Below are positions 1 through 8,017 of a DNA stretch of 43,144 nt, piece after piece; the first letter of the stretch is position 1; each line of letters begins with the position of its first letter. The notes beneath the pieces are model-generated. The model had not been told where the DNA came from, made no database searches, and saw only the letters and a program-made list of their open reading frames with translations. The stretch lies in assembly GCA_027336365.1 (NCBI GenBank), contig DAHWFY010000001.1, positions 25,338 to 68,481 on the forward strand, in the 5' to 3' direction. Source of the DNA: Bacillota bacterium. GTDB lineage: Bacteria; Bacillota; Bacilli; Alicyclobacillales; Alicyclobacillaceae. The position numbers and the translations under genes were made by a program.

Positions 1-172
1 ATCTTACGCAGAGGCTTGATTGGACGTGCTGGGTCCGTGTATTGTGGAGAATAACCAAATACACAGAAAAACTGAGGGTAGAGGGCCCTTATGCCAGGGG
101 ATGGATTTGCAGTGTCGTACTTTTGCCCGGTGACTTATGATGAGACCGGGCGTGGAAAGGGGGGCAACAGGC

Positions 173-343
173 ATGGAACAGACCCGCGTTTTTGAAACCT
201 ACACCCTGTCCCGGTCTCAACTCATTGAGTGGCCGTCCATTCTCGGCCAAATTAGGGCACTTGTGGAGCAGTCTGAGATAAAAATTGTCGATATTAAACG
301 CCACGAGGATCGACTCACGATTATTTTTCGGAGACTTCGTTGA
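173..343 (+). CDS. small hypothetical protein (56 aa)
   Basis: I do not recognise this protein. The reading frame encodes 56 residues from an ATG preceded by a purine-rich AAAGGGGGG ribosome binding site about 8 nt upstream, which is why this start was chosen over the longer frame opening at 137. The product is charged and mixed hydrophilic/hydrophobic, ends in a basic tail (FRRLR), and has no signal peptide, membrane segment or cysteine. It lies alone at the window edge, 30 bp before a decayed second small frame. It could be a genuine small cytosolic protein or a chance ORF; the good ribosome binding site is the main argument for it. Confidence 0.45.
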   Translation: MEQTRVFETYTLSRSQLIEWPSILGQIRALVEQSEIKIVDIKRHEDRLTIIFRRLR

Positions 344-373
344 GTGCAGAGACTTCGTTGAGTGAGTGGAAAC

Positions 374-500
374 GTGACTTATTCATACAGTTCTTATTGG
401 GCGCGCGATGGACGGGTTGTAGGAGTCGACGACATCGGGTCGGATTTTTGAGCAGACTCTTATCGGTGACCCACGTTACCCACTATCCAACCTGGACTGA
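374..500 (+). pseudogene. possible frameshifted small ORF
   Basis: A GTG at 374 opens a frame whose last residues read VVGVDDIGSDF before a TGA at 449-451. Removing one T from the run of five T at 445-449 lets the frame continue as EQTLIGDPRYPLSNLD to a stop at 498-500. The joined product (about 41 aa) has protein-like composition on both sides of the break, which suggests a one-base slip, either a real mutation or a homopolymer sequencing error. No family is recognised and no strong ribosome binding site is present, so this is tentative. Confidence 0.25.
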
Positions 501-600
501 ACTGGACTTGACGAGGGGATAAGACAGGTTGATGATAAAAGCTATCTTGTAGCGGTTGCCCGAAAAGGGGACAGAACTCTCCGGAACATGGGTTCGGAAA

Positions 601-754
601 GGCTCCAAATGCTCTTTGACGTACCGAAAACGGATGGTATGGGGCTCATGCCCGGTCTACACTCTCCTCAGCGGGAGCAGGCTCGATGCGCATTTTGGAG
701 CTGACTTCCTTGCACTGCTTGGGTCTTACCTGACCCCTTGTCGGACACGCACTT
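601..754 (+). repeat. dispersed repeat family B, copy 1
   Basis: This stretch aligns by eye with 21977-22119: both contain AAATGCTC, then ACGTACC and AAAACG, a GGTA.G.GGCTCA block, a central GC-rich hairpin region, GACTTC, and both end in GGACACGCAC. The ACGTACC/GGTA block forms a short inverted repeat in both copies. The copy ends less than 30 bp before the ABC-F start codon and fills most of the 501-781 gap, in which I see no gene. Confidence 0.55.
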
Positions 755-781
755 GTTGGGAAGGTGCGGTGATTTTTACTC

Positions 782-2734
782 ATGAACATTCTGTCTGCCG
801 AAAACGTCTCCAAGAGTTACGGCGAAAAGACGTTGCTGGACCGCATCTCCTTTGGGATAGCAGAGGGAGACCGCATTGGGTTGATTGGCGTGAACGGAGT
901 TGGCAAGTCGACTTTGCTCAAACTGGTAGCGGGCATTGAAAACCCAGAAGCCGGGAGTTTTATCCGGGGGAGCGGTGTTACAGTCCATTATCTACCTCAA
1001 GAACCCGTGTTTGATTTGAAATCCAAAATCCTACAACAAGTGTTTCAGGGAGATGCACCCGTTCTAAAGCTGTTGCGTCAATATGAGGAGACGTTGGACC
1101 TGCTGGAGAACTCGCCTGAATCGAGAGCTTACTCCACAAGGCTGTTTCAGCTACAGACTCAACTGGATGCGCTGGATGCCTGGCAATTGGAGCATGACGC
1201 GAAGGCTATCCTGACGAGATTGGGGATTGTGGATTTTGAGGCGGTGGTGGGGCAGATGTCTGGTGGTCAACGCAAGCGCATCGCCTTGGCCCAGGCTTTG
1301 ATTCAATCCTCCACTTTGTTGATTTTGGACGAACCCACGAATCACATTGATGATGAGAGTGTGGAGTGGCTAGAGGGATATTTGCGCAAACGCAAGGGAT
1401 CTCTGTTGATGGTCACTCATGATCGATATTTCTTGGATAGGGTGGTTAATCGTATTTTTGAACTTGATGGCGGTCAGTTGTATCACTACCCGGGGAACTA
1501 CGATGCGTTTTTGACAGCTAAATGGGCACGGGAGGCAGAGCAGAGGGCAACGGAAGAAAAACGACAGAATTTCTTGCGAAACGAAGTGGAGTGGATTAAG
1601 CGGGGACCCAAGGCGCGGGGTACCAAGCAGAAGGCTCGGACCGAACGCTATTATGAAGTATTGGAACGGACGTCGGAGGAGACATCGACAGTCTTGGAGT
1701 TGTCCTTTGCCAAGACCCGACTGGGTAAGTCGGTTATCCGTCTCGACCATGTCAGCAAAGGCTACGTGGATCGGCAGGTGATTGAAGGGTTCAGTTACAT
1801 CGTGTCGAGAACGGATCGTATAGGAATCATTGGTCCAAATGGCAGTGGTAAGTCCACTTTATTGAAGCTGATGGCGGGAAGGTTGATACCGGACAAGGGG
1901 TCGGTAGAGATTGGAACTACGGTGAAAATCGGATACTTTTCCCAGGAGTATGAGGACTTGGATGGCTCTCTGCGGGCTTTGGAGTACATTCGCGAGACTG
2001 CGGAATTCATTGAGACCAGCGACGGGCAGAGAGTGACGGCATCCCAAATGATGGAGCGTTTTTTGTTTCCTGGGTCTTTACAGTGGACTGCTATTGCCAG
2101 ATTGTCCGGGGGAGAAAGACGCCGCCTGGTTCTGTTGCGGGTATTGATGGAGGCTCCCAACGTGCTTTTACTTGATGAGCCTACCAATGATTTGGACATT
2201 TCCACGTTAAACGTGCTCGAGGATTATCTGAATGATTTTCCGGGTGCTGTAATTGTGGTATCTCATGACCGTTATTTCTTGGACCGGGTGGTGGAGAAGG
2301 TATTTGTTTTGTCAGGTCATGGGGACATCTCGCAATACCTTGGCAATTTCTCTGACTACCTGAAAAAACGACCAGAGCGGGACGAGGCTGTTCAGAGATC
2401 GGACGTGCAAAGCACGGGGGGGCGGCGAGCAATAGGGTCTCACACAGCAGAAATAAAATCCCGCGAGGAGCCTGGAGATGGGCCGGAACGGGCGATGCCC
2501 AGGTTTACGTTCAAGGAACAAAAGGAATTTGCTGAAATTGACGGGAAAATTGCGGCTGTTGAGCAGGCTCTGCGAGATATTGATGAACAGATGAAGGCAG
2601 CGGCCAGCGACTACACACGCTTGCAGGTATTGTATGACCAACAGCAGAAACTGGAATCTCAGTTGGATGAAATGTTGGAGCGTTGGGCCTATCTAAACGA
2701 AATTGACGAGGCCATCGTGCGCAGTCGCGAGTGA
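782..2734 (+). CDS. ABC-F family ATPase (Uup/YfmR-like)
   Basis: This 650-residue soluble protein carries two ABC ATPase domains in tandem and no membrane segments, the ABC-F layout. Domain 1 has Walker A GVNGVGKST near residue 38, signature MSGGQRKR and Walker B LLILDEPTNHID. Domain 2 has GPNGSGKST, signature LSGGERRR and VLLLDEPTNDLD. A linker of about 80 residues with many Arg, Lys and Glu separates them, and the last 100 residues look like the coiled coil found in Uup-type proteins. ABC-F proteins act on the ribosome, relieving stalled or antibiotic-bound translation; the Uup/YfmR subgroup is linked to polyproline and ribosome maturation. The ATG is supported by GGGAAGG, though the spacing of about 15 nt is long. 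The exact subgroup is not settled. Confidence 0.9.
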   Translation: MNILSAENVSKSYGEKTLLDRISFGIAEGDRIGLIGVNGVGKSTLLKLVAGIENPEAGSFIRGSGVTVHYLPQEPVFDLKSKILQQVFQGDAPVLKLLRQYEETLDLLENSPESRAYSTRLFQLQTQLDALDAWQLEHDAKAILTRLGIVDFEAVVGQMSGGQRKRIALAQALIQSSTLLILDEPTNHIDDESVEWLEGYLRKRKGSLLMVTHDRYFLDRVVNRIFELDGGQLYHYPGNYDAFLTAKWAREAEQRATEEKRQNFLRNEVEWIKRGPKARGTKQKARTERYYEVLERTSEETSTVLELSFAKTRLGKSVIRLDHVSKGYVDRQVIEGFSYIVSRTDRIGIIGPNGSGKSTLLKLMAGRLIPDKGSVEIGTTVKIGYFSQEYEDLDGSLRALEYIRETAEFIETSDGQRVTASQMMERFLFPGSLQWTAIARLSGGERRRLVLLRVLMEAPNVLLLDEPTNDLDISTLNVLEDYLNDFPGAVIVVSHDRYFLDRVVEKVFVLSGHGDISQYLGNFSDYLKKRPERDEAVQRSDVQSTGGRRAIGSHTAEIKSREEPGDGPERAMPRFTFKEQKEFAEIDGKIAAVEQALRDIDEQMKAAASDYTRLQVLYDQQQKLESQLDEMLERWAYLNEIDEAIVRSRE

Positions 2735-2852
2735 TGAAAGAGGATTCATGGTGATGGACTTTCAAACACTGAGTTGAGTCGCACGGTCTCTTACAATGGG
2801 ACCCATCGTTGGAGTTGTGGATATTCATGGAGATTGCGGGGAGGCGAGGGGA

Positions 2853-3404
2853 GTGGGAAAGGGCTTGTTCAGGCTGGACTTGCGAAAACTTTCTCACGCC
2901 TTACTTATGGGCATCGCAATGTCCTTGCTGTTTTTTCTGTCTGCAATGTGGCTGGGGCTGGCGCACGGTGGGCCGACTCTGACCCTGTCCTTGATTGGCG
3001 TTTCTCTGCTTCTTGAGGCTCAACCGGCTGCGGTTGCAAGCATCCCTCTTGGGTTCAGTCCATTCATGGGGGCTGCCATCAGTATTCTGGCAAATCTTAT
3101 TCCTATCCCTCTGATGATGTTAACCTTTGACCAAGTGATTCGGAATTGGCCCTGGATGCGCCGCAGGTTGCGACGAGCGGACAGATGGTCCAGTAAATAC
3201 GGTCGTTACGGAGTTTGGGTGTTGAGTGTGCTGACTCCTTTTCTAGGTGCTTATTTGTGTGTGGTTGTTGGATTTGGCTTGCGCTGGCACGCCATTAGGA
3301 TTTTTGCCAGTGTGACCTTGGGTGTTGTTGCTTCCACCTTTTTGATTGCCTACGGAGGACATTGGCTTGTTCGGCTGGCACATTTGGGTCCCTTTCATAT
3401 TTAG
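2853..3404 (+). CDS. small multi-pass membrane protein, small multidrug-export-like family
   Basis: The protein has about 183 residues and four or five hydrophobic segments, with a basic cytoplasmic loop (WMRRRLRRADRW) in the middle. Layout and sequence resemble the PF06695 family named after a putative small multidrug export protein, whose substrate is not really known. The chosen GTG has an excellent GGGGAGG ribosome binding site 8 nt upstream; an ATG at 2796 is in frame but has no such site and would add a hydrophilic leader. It follows the ABC-F gene in the same direction with about 118 bp between, so co-transcription is possible but not shown. Function is unknown. Confidence 0.7.
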   Translation: MGKGLFRLDLRKLSHALLMGIAMSLLFFLSAMWLGLAHGGPTLTLSLIGVSLLLEAQPAAVASIPLGFSPFMGAAISILANLIPIPLMMLTFDQVIRNWPWMRRRLRRADRWSSKYGRYGVWVLSVLTPFLGAYLCVVVGFGLRWHAIRIFASVTLGVVASTFLIAYGGHWLVRLAHLGPFHI

Positions 3405-3639
3405 AGATTGTCTGTCACGAATTTGCTCTATTTTCTTGTGCCCATTTCTGACCTCAGAATGTTCGTAGGTGTATGATGGGTACGTTACGGAGTGTATTTT
3501 CTTAAGTGGATGAGAGAATGCTGTCAAAGTGGAAAATTTTCAAATGTCTGGGGTGGAGGGGTGGTCTGACAAGGAAGGCGTTCAGATTGGGTGATGGTTG
3601 TACGGTCTTTCAATACCATGCGTACAGAGGCGATGAGAA

Positions 3640-5121
3640 ATGTTAGAGAATGCAGTTCGTCTTATTTCGACAGAACTTGTGGAAGAATCCATTCGCCGTC
3701 AGGAAGTCGCGTTATTGGCAAACGGTGCGGTAGATGCGCACACGGGAAAATTTACCGGAAGGTCTCCACGAGACAAGTATTTTGTCGATTATCCAGGTTG
3801 TCCTTTGCCACGGGAAATGCATCAGTGGTTGTCAGAGGAGCAGTTTGAAGAGCTGTATGTCCTGACCCGTCAACACTTACAGGACAAGGGCTCTTTTTTA
3901 TTTGACGGGGCTGTAAATCAACACCCTGACTTCACCATTCCGGTCCGCTTTTATACGGAATTTGCATGGCACAACCTATTTGTTCAACGCCTGTTTTTGA
4001 CGGCGGATGGAAGTCAGGAACCCGTTTACACGGTGTATGTAGCTCCTACCTTGCGTGCTGACCCATCCCATCATGGAACCCGCAGTGAGACGTTCATCGT
4101 GCTGCACCCGCAACGGCGCATTGTCCTTATTGGCGGTACGGGCTATGCAGGCGAGATAAAGAAATCTATTTTTACTTTGATGCACTATCACCTGGCACAA
4201 AACGATGTCATGCCCATGCACTGTTCCGCTTCAATGGGGAACCAGGGGGATGTGGCTTTATTTTTTGGGCTGTCGGGCACAGGTAAAACCACCCTATCTG
4301 CGGATCCAAGTCGTCGCTTGATTGGTGATGATGAACACGGCTGGAGTGACCAGGGTGTATTTAACATGGAGAATGGGTGTTATGCTAAGTGTATTGACTT
4401 GTCTGAAGAGAGGGAACCTGATATTTACCATGCCATTCGCTTCGGAACGGTACTGGAGAATGTAGGATATGACCAAAAACGCAATCCTCTGTATGAGGAC
4501 CGTTCGTTGACGGAAAATACCCGCGCCGCGTATCCTCTGGAGTTTATACAGAATCGAGTGCCAGAGGGGTATGGGGGGCATCCCAGTGCGGTGGTATTTC
4601 TCTCCGCCGATGCCACGGGTGTATTGCCAGCGGTGGCCCGGCTGTCGCCCGATGATGCTCGACGGCACTATTTATTGGGTTATACCAGCAAACTGGCAGG
4701 CACGGAACGGGGTGTTATTCAACCAGAAGCAACTTTCTCGGCGTGTTTTGCTCAACCCTTTCTAACTTACCTTCCCATCTACTACGCGGACATGCTGATG
4801 GAGCGACTGGCACGTTATCATGTTCCTGTGTATCTGCTCAACACCGGCTGGGTAGGGGGTGGTTATGGGGAAGTTCCTCGGATGCCGTTGAAAATTACCC
4901 GACATCTAGTCCACCTTGCCTTATCCGGGCAGTTGGAGGATGTTCCAACTTATCGTGATGAGGAATTGGCTATCACGGTGCCTGAGCATATTCCGGATGT
5001 GCCGGATGAATTTCTGAATCCCCGTATTGCTTTTGCAAATGCAGAGGTGTACGACAAACGTCGCCAAGAATTGGTGGCCTCATTTCGGGCCGCTTGGGAC
5101 CCTATAAATTTGCAAAAGTAA
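3640..5121 (+). CDS. pckA: phosphoenolpyruvate carboxykinase (ATP)
   Basis: This cytosolic enzyme converts oxaloacetate and ATP to phosphoenolpyruvate, ADP and CO2, the entry step of gluconeogenesis. It is recognised by GRSPRDKYFV near residue 40, the kinase-1a P-loop GLSGTGKTTLSAD at about 210-222, the metal-binding block IGDDEHGWSDQGVFN after it, ENTRAAYP, and GYTSKLAGTERGV with NTGWVGGGYG in the C-terminal half. At 493 residues it is slightly shorter than Bacillus PckA (about 527), losing roughly 20 residues at each end and nothing catalytic. The ATG has AGAGG 9 nt upstream. It stands alone, followed by a long inverted repeat at 5129-5185. It fits a host growing on acetone, fatty acids or formate. 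Confidence 0.96.
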   Translation: MLENAVRLISTELVEESIRRQEVALLANGAVDAHTGKFTGRSPRDKYFVDYPGCPLPREMHQWLSEEQFEELYVLTRQHLQDKGSFLFDGAVNQHPDFTIPVRFYTEFAWHNLFVQRLFLTADGSQEPVYTVYVAPTLRADPSHHGTRSETFIVLHPQRRIVLIGGTGYAGEIKKSIFTLMHYHLAQNDVMPMHCSASMGNQGDVALFFGLSGTGKTTLSADPSRRLIGDDEHGWSDQGVFNMENGCYAKCIDLSEEREPDIYHAIRFGTVLENVGYDQKRNPLYEDRSLTENTRAAYPLEFIQNRVPEGYGGHPSAVVFLSADATGVLPAVARLSPDDARRHYLLGYTSKLAGTERGVIQPEATFSACFAQPFLTYLPIYYADMLMERLARYHVPVYLLNTGWVGGGYGEVPRMPLKITRHLVHLALSGQLEDVPTYRDEELAITVPEHIPDVPDEFLNPRIAFANAEVYDKRRQELVASFRAAWDPINLQK

Positions 5122-5122
5122 T

Positions 5123-5185
5123 AGTGCGTGTCCGGAAAGGGACAACGGCGGTATGTGATGGGGAGTTATGGTCCCTTTCCGGACA
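5123..5185. repeat. 15-bp perfect inverted repeat after pckA; related to repeat family B end
   Basis: Arms at 5129-5143 and 5171-5185 are perfectly complementary (left arm TGTCCGGAAAGGGAC) and separated by 27 nt. The hairpin starts 8 bp after the pckA stop and may end transcription, although no T-run follows. The left side, AGTGCGTGTCCG, is the reverse complement of the end shared by the two family B repeats, so it may instead be a remnant of that element. Confidence 0.6.
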
Positions 5186-5336
5186 ACCTCAAATAAATCA
5201 AAACTGACAGATTCTCTGTATTTGGTTTAGATATTATATATTGACTTATCACTCCACCGCCTCTTGGTCACGCATAGGTCTCCGAAACATCGCCCATAAT
5301 ACTGTAGAATTCTGAGTGGGCAGGGAGGCAACGGAG

Positions 5337-7037
5337 ATGTCAATACAAATCAGCAGCCCAAGCGAGGGCGTTCCAAGCCATCCAAATGATTCCAATGAAA
5401 GGCATAAGCTTCGACAGATGGAACGGGATTATGAAAAAATCAGTCCATTTGAGTTTAAGAACAAACTCATTCACTTAGCCAAAGGAAAGGATAAAAAGAG
5501 CACACACATACTCCTTAACGCGGGTCGGGGAAATCCAAATTGGACGGCGGTCACACCCAGACAGGCGTTTTTCACCTTGGGTCACTTTGCCGTGACGGAA
5601 ACGCAACGGGTGTGGAGCCAGGGCGATTTGGCTGGAAAGCCGCGAAAACCGGGCATTGCACAGCGATTGCGGGACTTCCTTCGGGAGAATTCAGGCCTGC
5701 CCGGTCGAGACCTTTTAGAGAAAATTGTGGATGATGGGACCGTGGCCCGGGGATTTACTCCTGACGACTGGGTGTTTGAATTGGTGGACGGATTGATTGG
5801 AGATAACTATCCAGTCCCGGATCGCATGTTGGTTCATGTGGAGCGAGTGGTCCACGACTATTTGATGCAGGAGATGTGTGACAACAATCCACCCCCAGGT
5901 CGTTTTGAACTGTTTGCTGTGGAGGGCGCCACGGCCGCCATGTGTTACATTTTTGATTCTTTGACGGCCAACTTTCTGCTGACATCCGGGGACAAGGTGG
6001 CTCTGATGGTCCCGATTTTCCCGCCCTACGTTGAGATTCCGCAGTTGGACTCGTATGGTTTCGACGTGGTGGAAATCAGAGCCACGGCCGTTGACGAGGA
6101 AGGGAATCATACTTGGCAATACCCCTTTACTGAATTGGATAAATTGAAGGACCCCGCTGTGAAGGCTCTATTTTTGGTGAATCCCAGCAACCCGCCATCG
6201 GTGGCCATGGGGAATCAGACGATACGGCATTTAATCCAGATTGTTCGTAATCATAACCCGAATTTAATCATTATTTCAGACGATGTGTATGGCACGTTTG
6301 TAGAACACTACCGTTCTTTGCTGGCGGACCTGCCCTTCAATACACTGGGAGTGTACTCTTTTTCCAAGTATTTTGGCGTTACAGGTTGGCGACTGGGCGT
6401 CATTTCGCTGCACGAGACAAATGTCTTGGACAAGCTTTTGCGCCATCTTTCGTCGGACCGGATTGCCATTTTGCAAGATCGTTATGAGTCCCTATCCCTG
6501 CATCCTGAGCAACTTAGATTTATGGACCGTTTGGTGGCAGACAGCCGTCAGGTGGCTTTAAATCACACCGCAGGGTTGTCTACGCCACAACAGGTGCAGA
6601 TGGCATTGTTTGCCGAGTTTGCCTTGCTGGACATGGACAACCGATACAAAAGGATGACTCAGGAGGTTTGTCACCGACGCAAAAGGTTGCTGTTTGCAGG
6701 ACTGGGCCTGCAGATGGTGGAAAATCCTCACGATGCAGCCTACTACACCGAATTCGATTTAGCGGAGTGGGCCAGCCATCACTTTGGCCAGGAGTTCACC
6801 CGCTATCTGCAGGCCCACTATGAACCAGTGGACATTCTATTTCGCCTAGCTGAGAAGTTTTCAATTGTCCTGCTTAACGGGGGAGGATTTCACGGACCTC
6901 AGTGGTCGATTCGCGTTTCACTGGCTAATCTGGAAGATGAGGCCTACGCAAAAATTGGTCAGGCCATTCATGAGACCCTGCAGGAGTACGTTACAGAATG
7001 GTCAAAGGCAGAATCGCCTCATCCCGACGTGCGGTGA
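5337..7037 (+). CDS. aspD: bifunctional aspartate aminotransferase / aspartate 4-decarboxylase
   Basis: This PLP enzyme decarboxylates L-aspartate at the beta carbon to give L-alanine and CO2, and also has aspartate transaminase activity. The 566-residue product has the fold type I core: YSFSKYFGVTGWRLG contains the PLP lysine (K344 from this start), with NPSNPPS before it. The block NHTAGLSTPQQVQMALF and the long N-terminal extension are typical of AspD and separate it from ordinary aspartate aminotransferases. The ATG at 5337 follows GGGAGG by 8 nt; a GTG 21 nt upstream overlaps that site and is less likely. A small DsrE-like gene follows after 6 bp and is probably co-translated. In several bacteria AspD works with an aspartate:alanine exchanger to make proton motive force; no exchanger gene is seen here. 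Confidence 0.9.
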   Translation: MSIQISSPSEGVPSHPNDSNERHKLRQMERDYEKISPFEFKNKLIHLAKGKDKKSTHILLNAGRGNPNWTAVTPRQAFFTLGHFAVTETQRVWSQGDLAGKPRKPGIAQRLRDFLRENSGLPGRDLLEKIVDDGTVARGFTPDDWVFELVDGLIGDNYPVPDRMLVHVERVVHDYLMQEMCDNNPPPGRFELFAVEGATAAMCYIFDSLTANFLLTSGDKVALMVPIFPPYVEIPQLDSYGFDVVEIRATAVDEEGNHTWQYPFTELDKLKDPAVKALFLVNPSNPPSVAMGNQTIRHLIQIVRNHNPNLIIISDDVYGTFVEHYRSLLADLPFNTLGVYSFSKYFGVTGWRLGVISLHETNVLDKLLRHLSSDRIAILQDRYESLSLHPEQLRFMDRLVADSRQVALNHTAGLSTPQQVQMALFAEFALLDMDNRYKRMTQEVCHRRKRLLFAGLGLQMVENPHDAAYYTEFDLAEWASHHFGQEFTRYLQAHYEPVDILFRLAEKFSIVLLNGGGFHGPQWSIRVSLANLEDEAYAKIGQAIHETLQEYVTEWSKAESPHPDVR

Positions 7038-7043
7038 GCCAAG

Positions 7044-7298
7044 GTGAGCCAAGACGATGGAGATATGGCTGCCGAAATGATGAGGTTGATGCAAGAAAAG
7101 AAAGTGCCTTCTTGGTATGACACGTTAAAAAACGCCCAAGAAATGGACGATGTTCACGTTCACGCCTGCGCTATGATAGCGGATTTGTTTGGGCTGGGTA
7201 AGGAGGAACTGGACCCCATCGTGGACGACATCATGGGTGTGGGCGAATTCATGGACATGGCGGTAGATTCCAATGCCACGTTGTATTTAGGTGAATGA
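7044..7298 (+). CDS. DsrE/DsrF/DrsH-like protein, C-terminal half only
   Basis: The 84-residue product matches from memory the C-terminal half of the DsrE_2 family (PF13686), whose members read like MMKKIMKKKNV...IIACTMSMDVMGI...ELIDGV. Here the corresponding blocks are EMMRLMQEKKV, HACAMIADLFGLGKEEL and VGEFMDMAVDSNATLYL, with the family cysteine kept in HACAM. The first 70-80 residues of a normal family member are absent, and the sequence just upstream is the aspD coding end. The GTG start lies 6 bp after the aspD stop with GGTGAG upstream, so translation is probably coupled. Family members are thought to handle persulfide sulfur or act as peroxiredoxin-like accessory proteins. Whether this short form works is unknown. 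Confidence 0.6.
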   Translation: MSQDDGDMAAEMMRLMQEKKVPSWYDTLKNAQEMDDVHVHACAMIADLFGLGKEELDPIVDDIMGVGEFMDMAVDSNATLYLGE

Positions 7299-7304
7299 AT
7301 AATC

Positions 7305-7353
7305 GATAGCGGCATCCATCAAGATTGTAAATCCACGCAATTGCATTTACTGA
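7305..7353 (+). repeat. 67-nt two-hairpin repeat (family A), partial copy 1
   Basis: This copy keeps the right half of hairpin 1 (AGCGGCA) and all of hairpin 2 (GTAAAT at 7327 pairing with ATTTAC at 7345) and ends in TGA instead of the usual TGG. The left arm of hairpin 1 is lost. It sits in the gap between the DsrE-like gene and the MerR promoter. Confidence 0.75.
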
Positions 7354-7461
7354 ACAAGAATCACAAACATCACTGTAGGTGAATGTAGGTGAATTGGGAA
7401 GGATGTAGAGGACCGGATGAAAGCATGACGGTTCTCTTTATTATCTTTTCAACCCTGTAAT

Positions 7462-7496
7462 ATTCCGTTGACGTCAACGGAATTAGAGGTTACATT
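7462..7496 (+). promoter_or_regulatory. sigma-A promoter overlapped by a 22-bp perfect palindrome (candidate MerR/LiuR-type operator)
   Basis: Positions 7462-7483 form a perfect 22-bp palindrome centred on GTTGACGTCAAC. Its middle supplies a -35 box TTGACG (7468-7473), and 17 nt later TACATT (7491-7496) serves as -10 box. A palindrome on the -35 box directly upstream of a regulator gene is a natural autoregulatory site. LiuR/FadP-type MerR regulators of acyl-CoA degradation bind sites of the general form TTGACGT..ACGTCAA (family knowledge), which this resembles. Confidence 0.65.
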
Positions 7497-7561
7497 CATA
7501 GTTGTCAGAGTTATATTTTGGCCGTTAACGAATCATTGCGACGGGGGGATCTGACCGTTTT

Positions 7562-8017
7562 GTGGGAACTATTGTAAAATCGGAGAAATGTGATGATGAA
7601 ATTTTTTGGAGGTGGTTTGTCACGCAGCGTACTTACACGATATCTGATTTAACCTCCCTGTTTGACGTCACCACCCGCACCCTGCGTTATTACGAGGAGA
7701 TGGGGTTACTGACGCCGCAACGACGGGGCACTCAGCGTCTGTACAGCGAACGGGACAGAGTGCGCATTCAACTCATCTTGCGGGGGCGGCGGTTAGGTTT
7801 CAGCTTGGAGGAGGTTCGCGACATGCTCAGTCTGTATGACGCAGACCCCACCGAGATCACGCAACTGCGAGAGGTCATTCACCGTGGCGACGAAAAATTG
7901 GCGCAGGTGGAGGAACAAATTCGAGAACTGCAAGCGGTGCGGAAAGAACTGTTGGAGTGGCGAGGAAAAATGCAGCAGACCTTGGCAAGCAAAATGAAGG
8001 GGGAGCAACAGGCATGA
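7562..8017 (+). CDS. MerR family transcriptional regulator of the acyl-CoA operon
   Basis: Residues around 26-50 (YTISDLTSLFDVTTRTLRYYEEMGLL) are the winged helix-turn-helix of MerR proteins, followed by RLYSERDRVRIQLILRGRRLGFSLEEV and a C-terminal coiled coil for dimerisation. There is no cysteine cluster for metal sensing, which together with the neighbours points to the acyl-CoA-responsive (LiuR-like) branch. The gene heads an operon with an acyl-CoA dehydrogenase (4-nt ATGA overlap) and an acyl-CoA synthetase. The start is awkward: the GTG at 7562 has GGGGGG 12 nt upstream and gives a 24-residue leader, while the best ribosome binding site (GGAGGTGG near 7609) has no in-frame start codon behind it. 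The family assignment is firm; the start and ligand are not. Confidence 0.85.
   Translation: MGTIVKSEKCDDEIFWRWFVTQRTYTISDLTSLFDVTTRTLRYYEEMGLLTPQRRGTQRLYSERDRVRIQLILRGRRLGFSLEEVRDMLSLYDADPTEITQLREVIHRGDEKLAQVEEQIRELQAVRKELLEWRGKMQQTLASKMKGEQQA

Noticed and set aside
556-939. 127-residue plus-strand reading frame
   Set aside because: It overlaps the ABC-F gene in another frame and mostly covers a repeat family B copy; no ribosome binding site or recognisable protein.
5186-5336. tRNA or riboswitch in the gap before aspD
   Set aside because: No cloverleaf, CCA-proximal stem or known riboswitch core was seen; the stretch is AT-rich and unstructured by eye.
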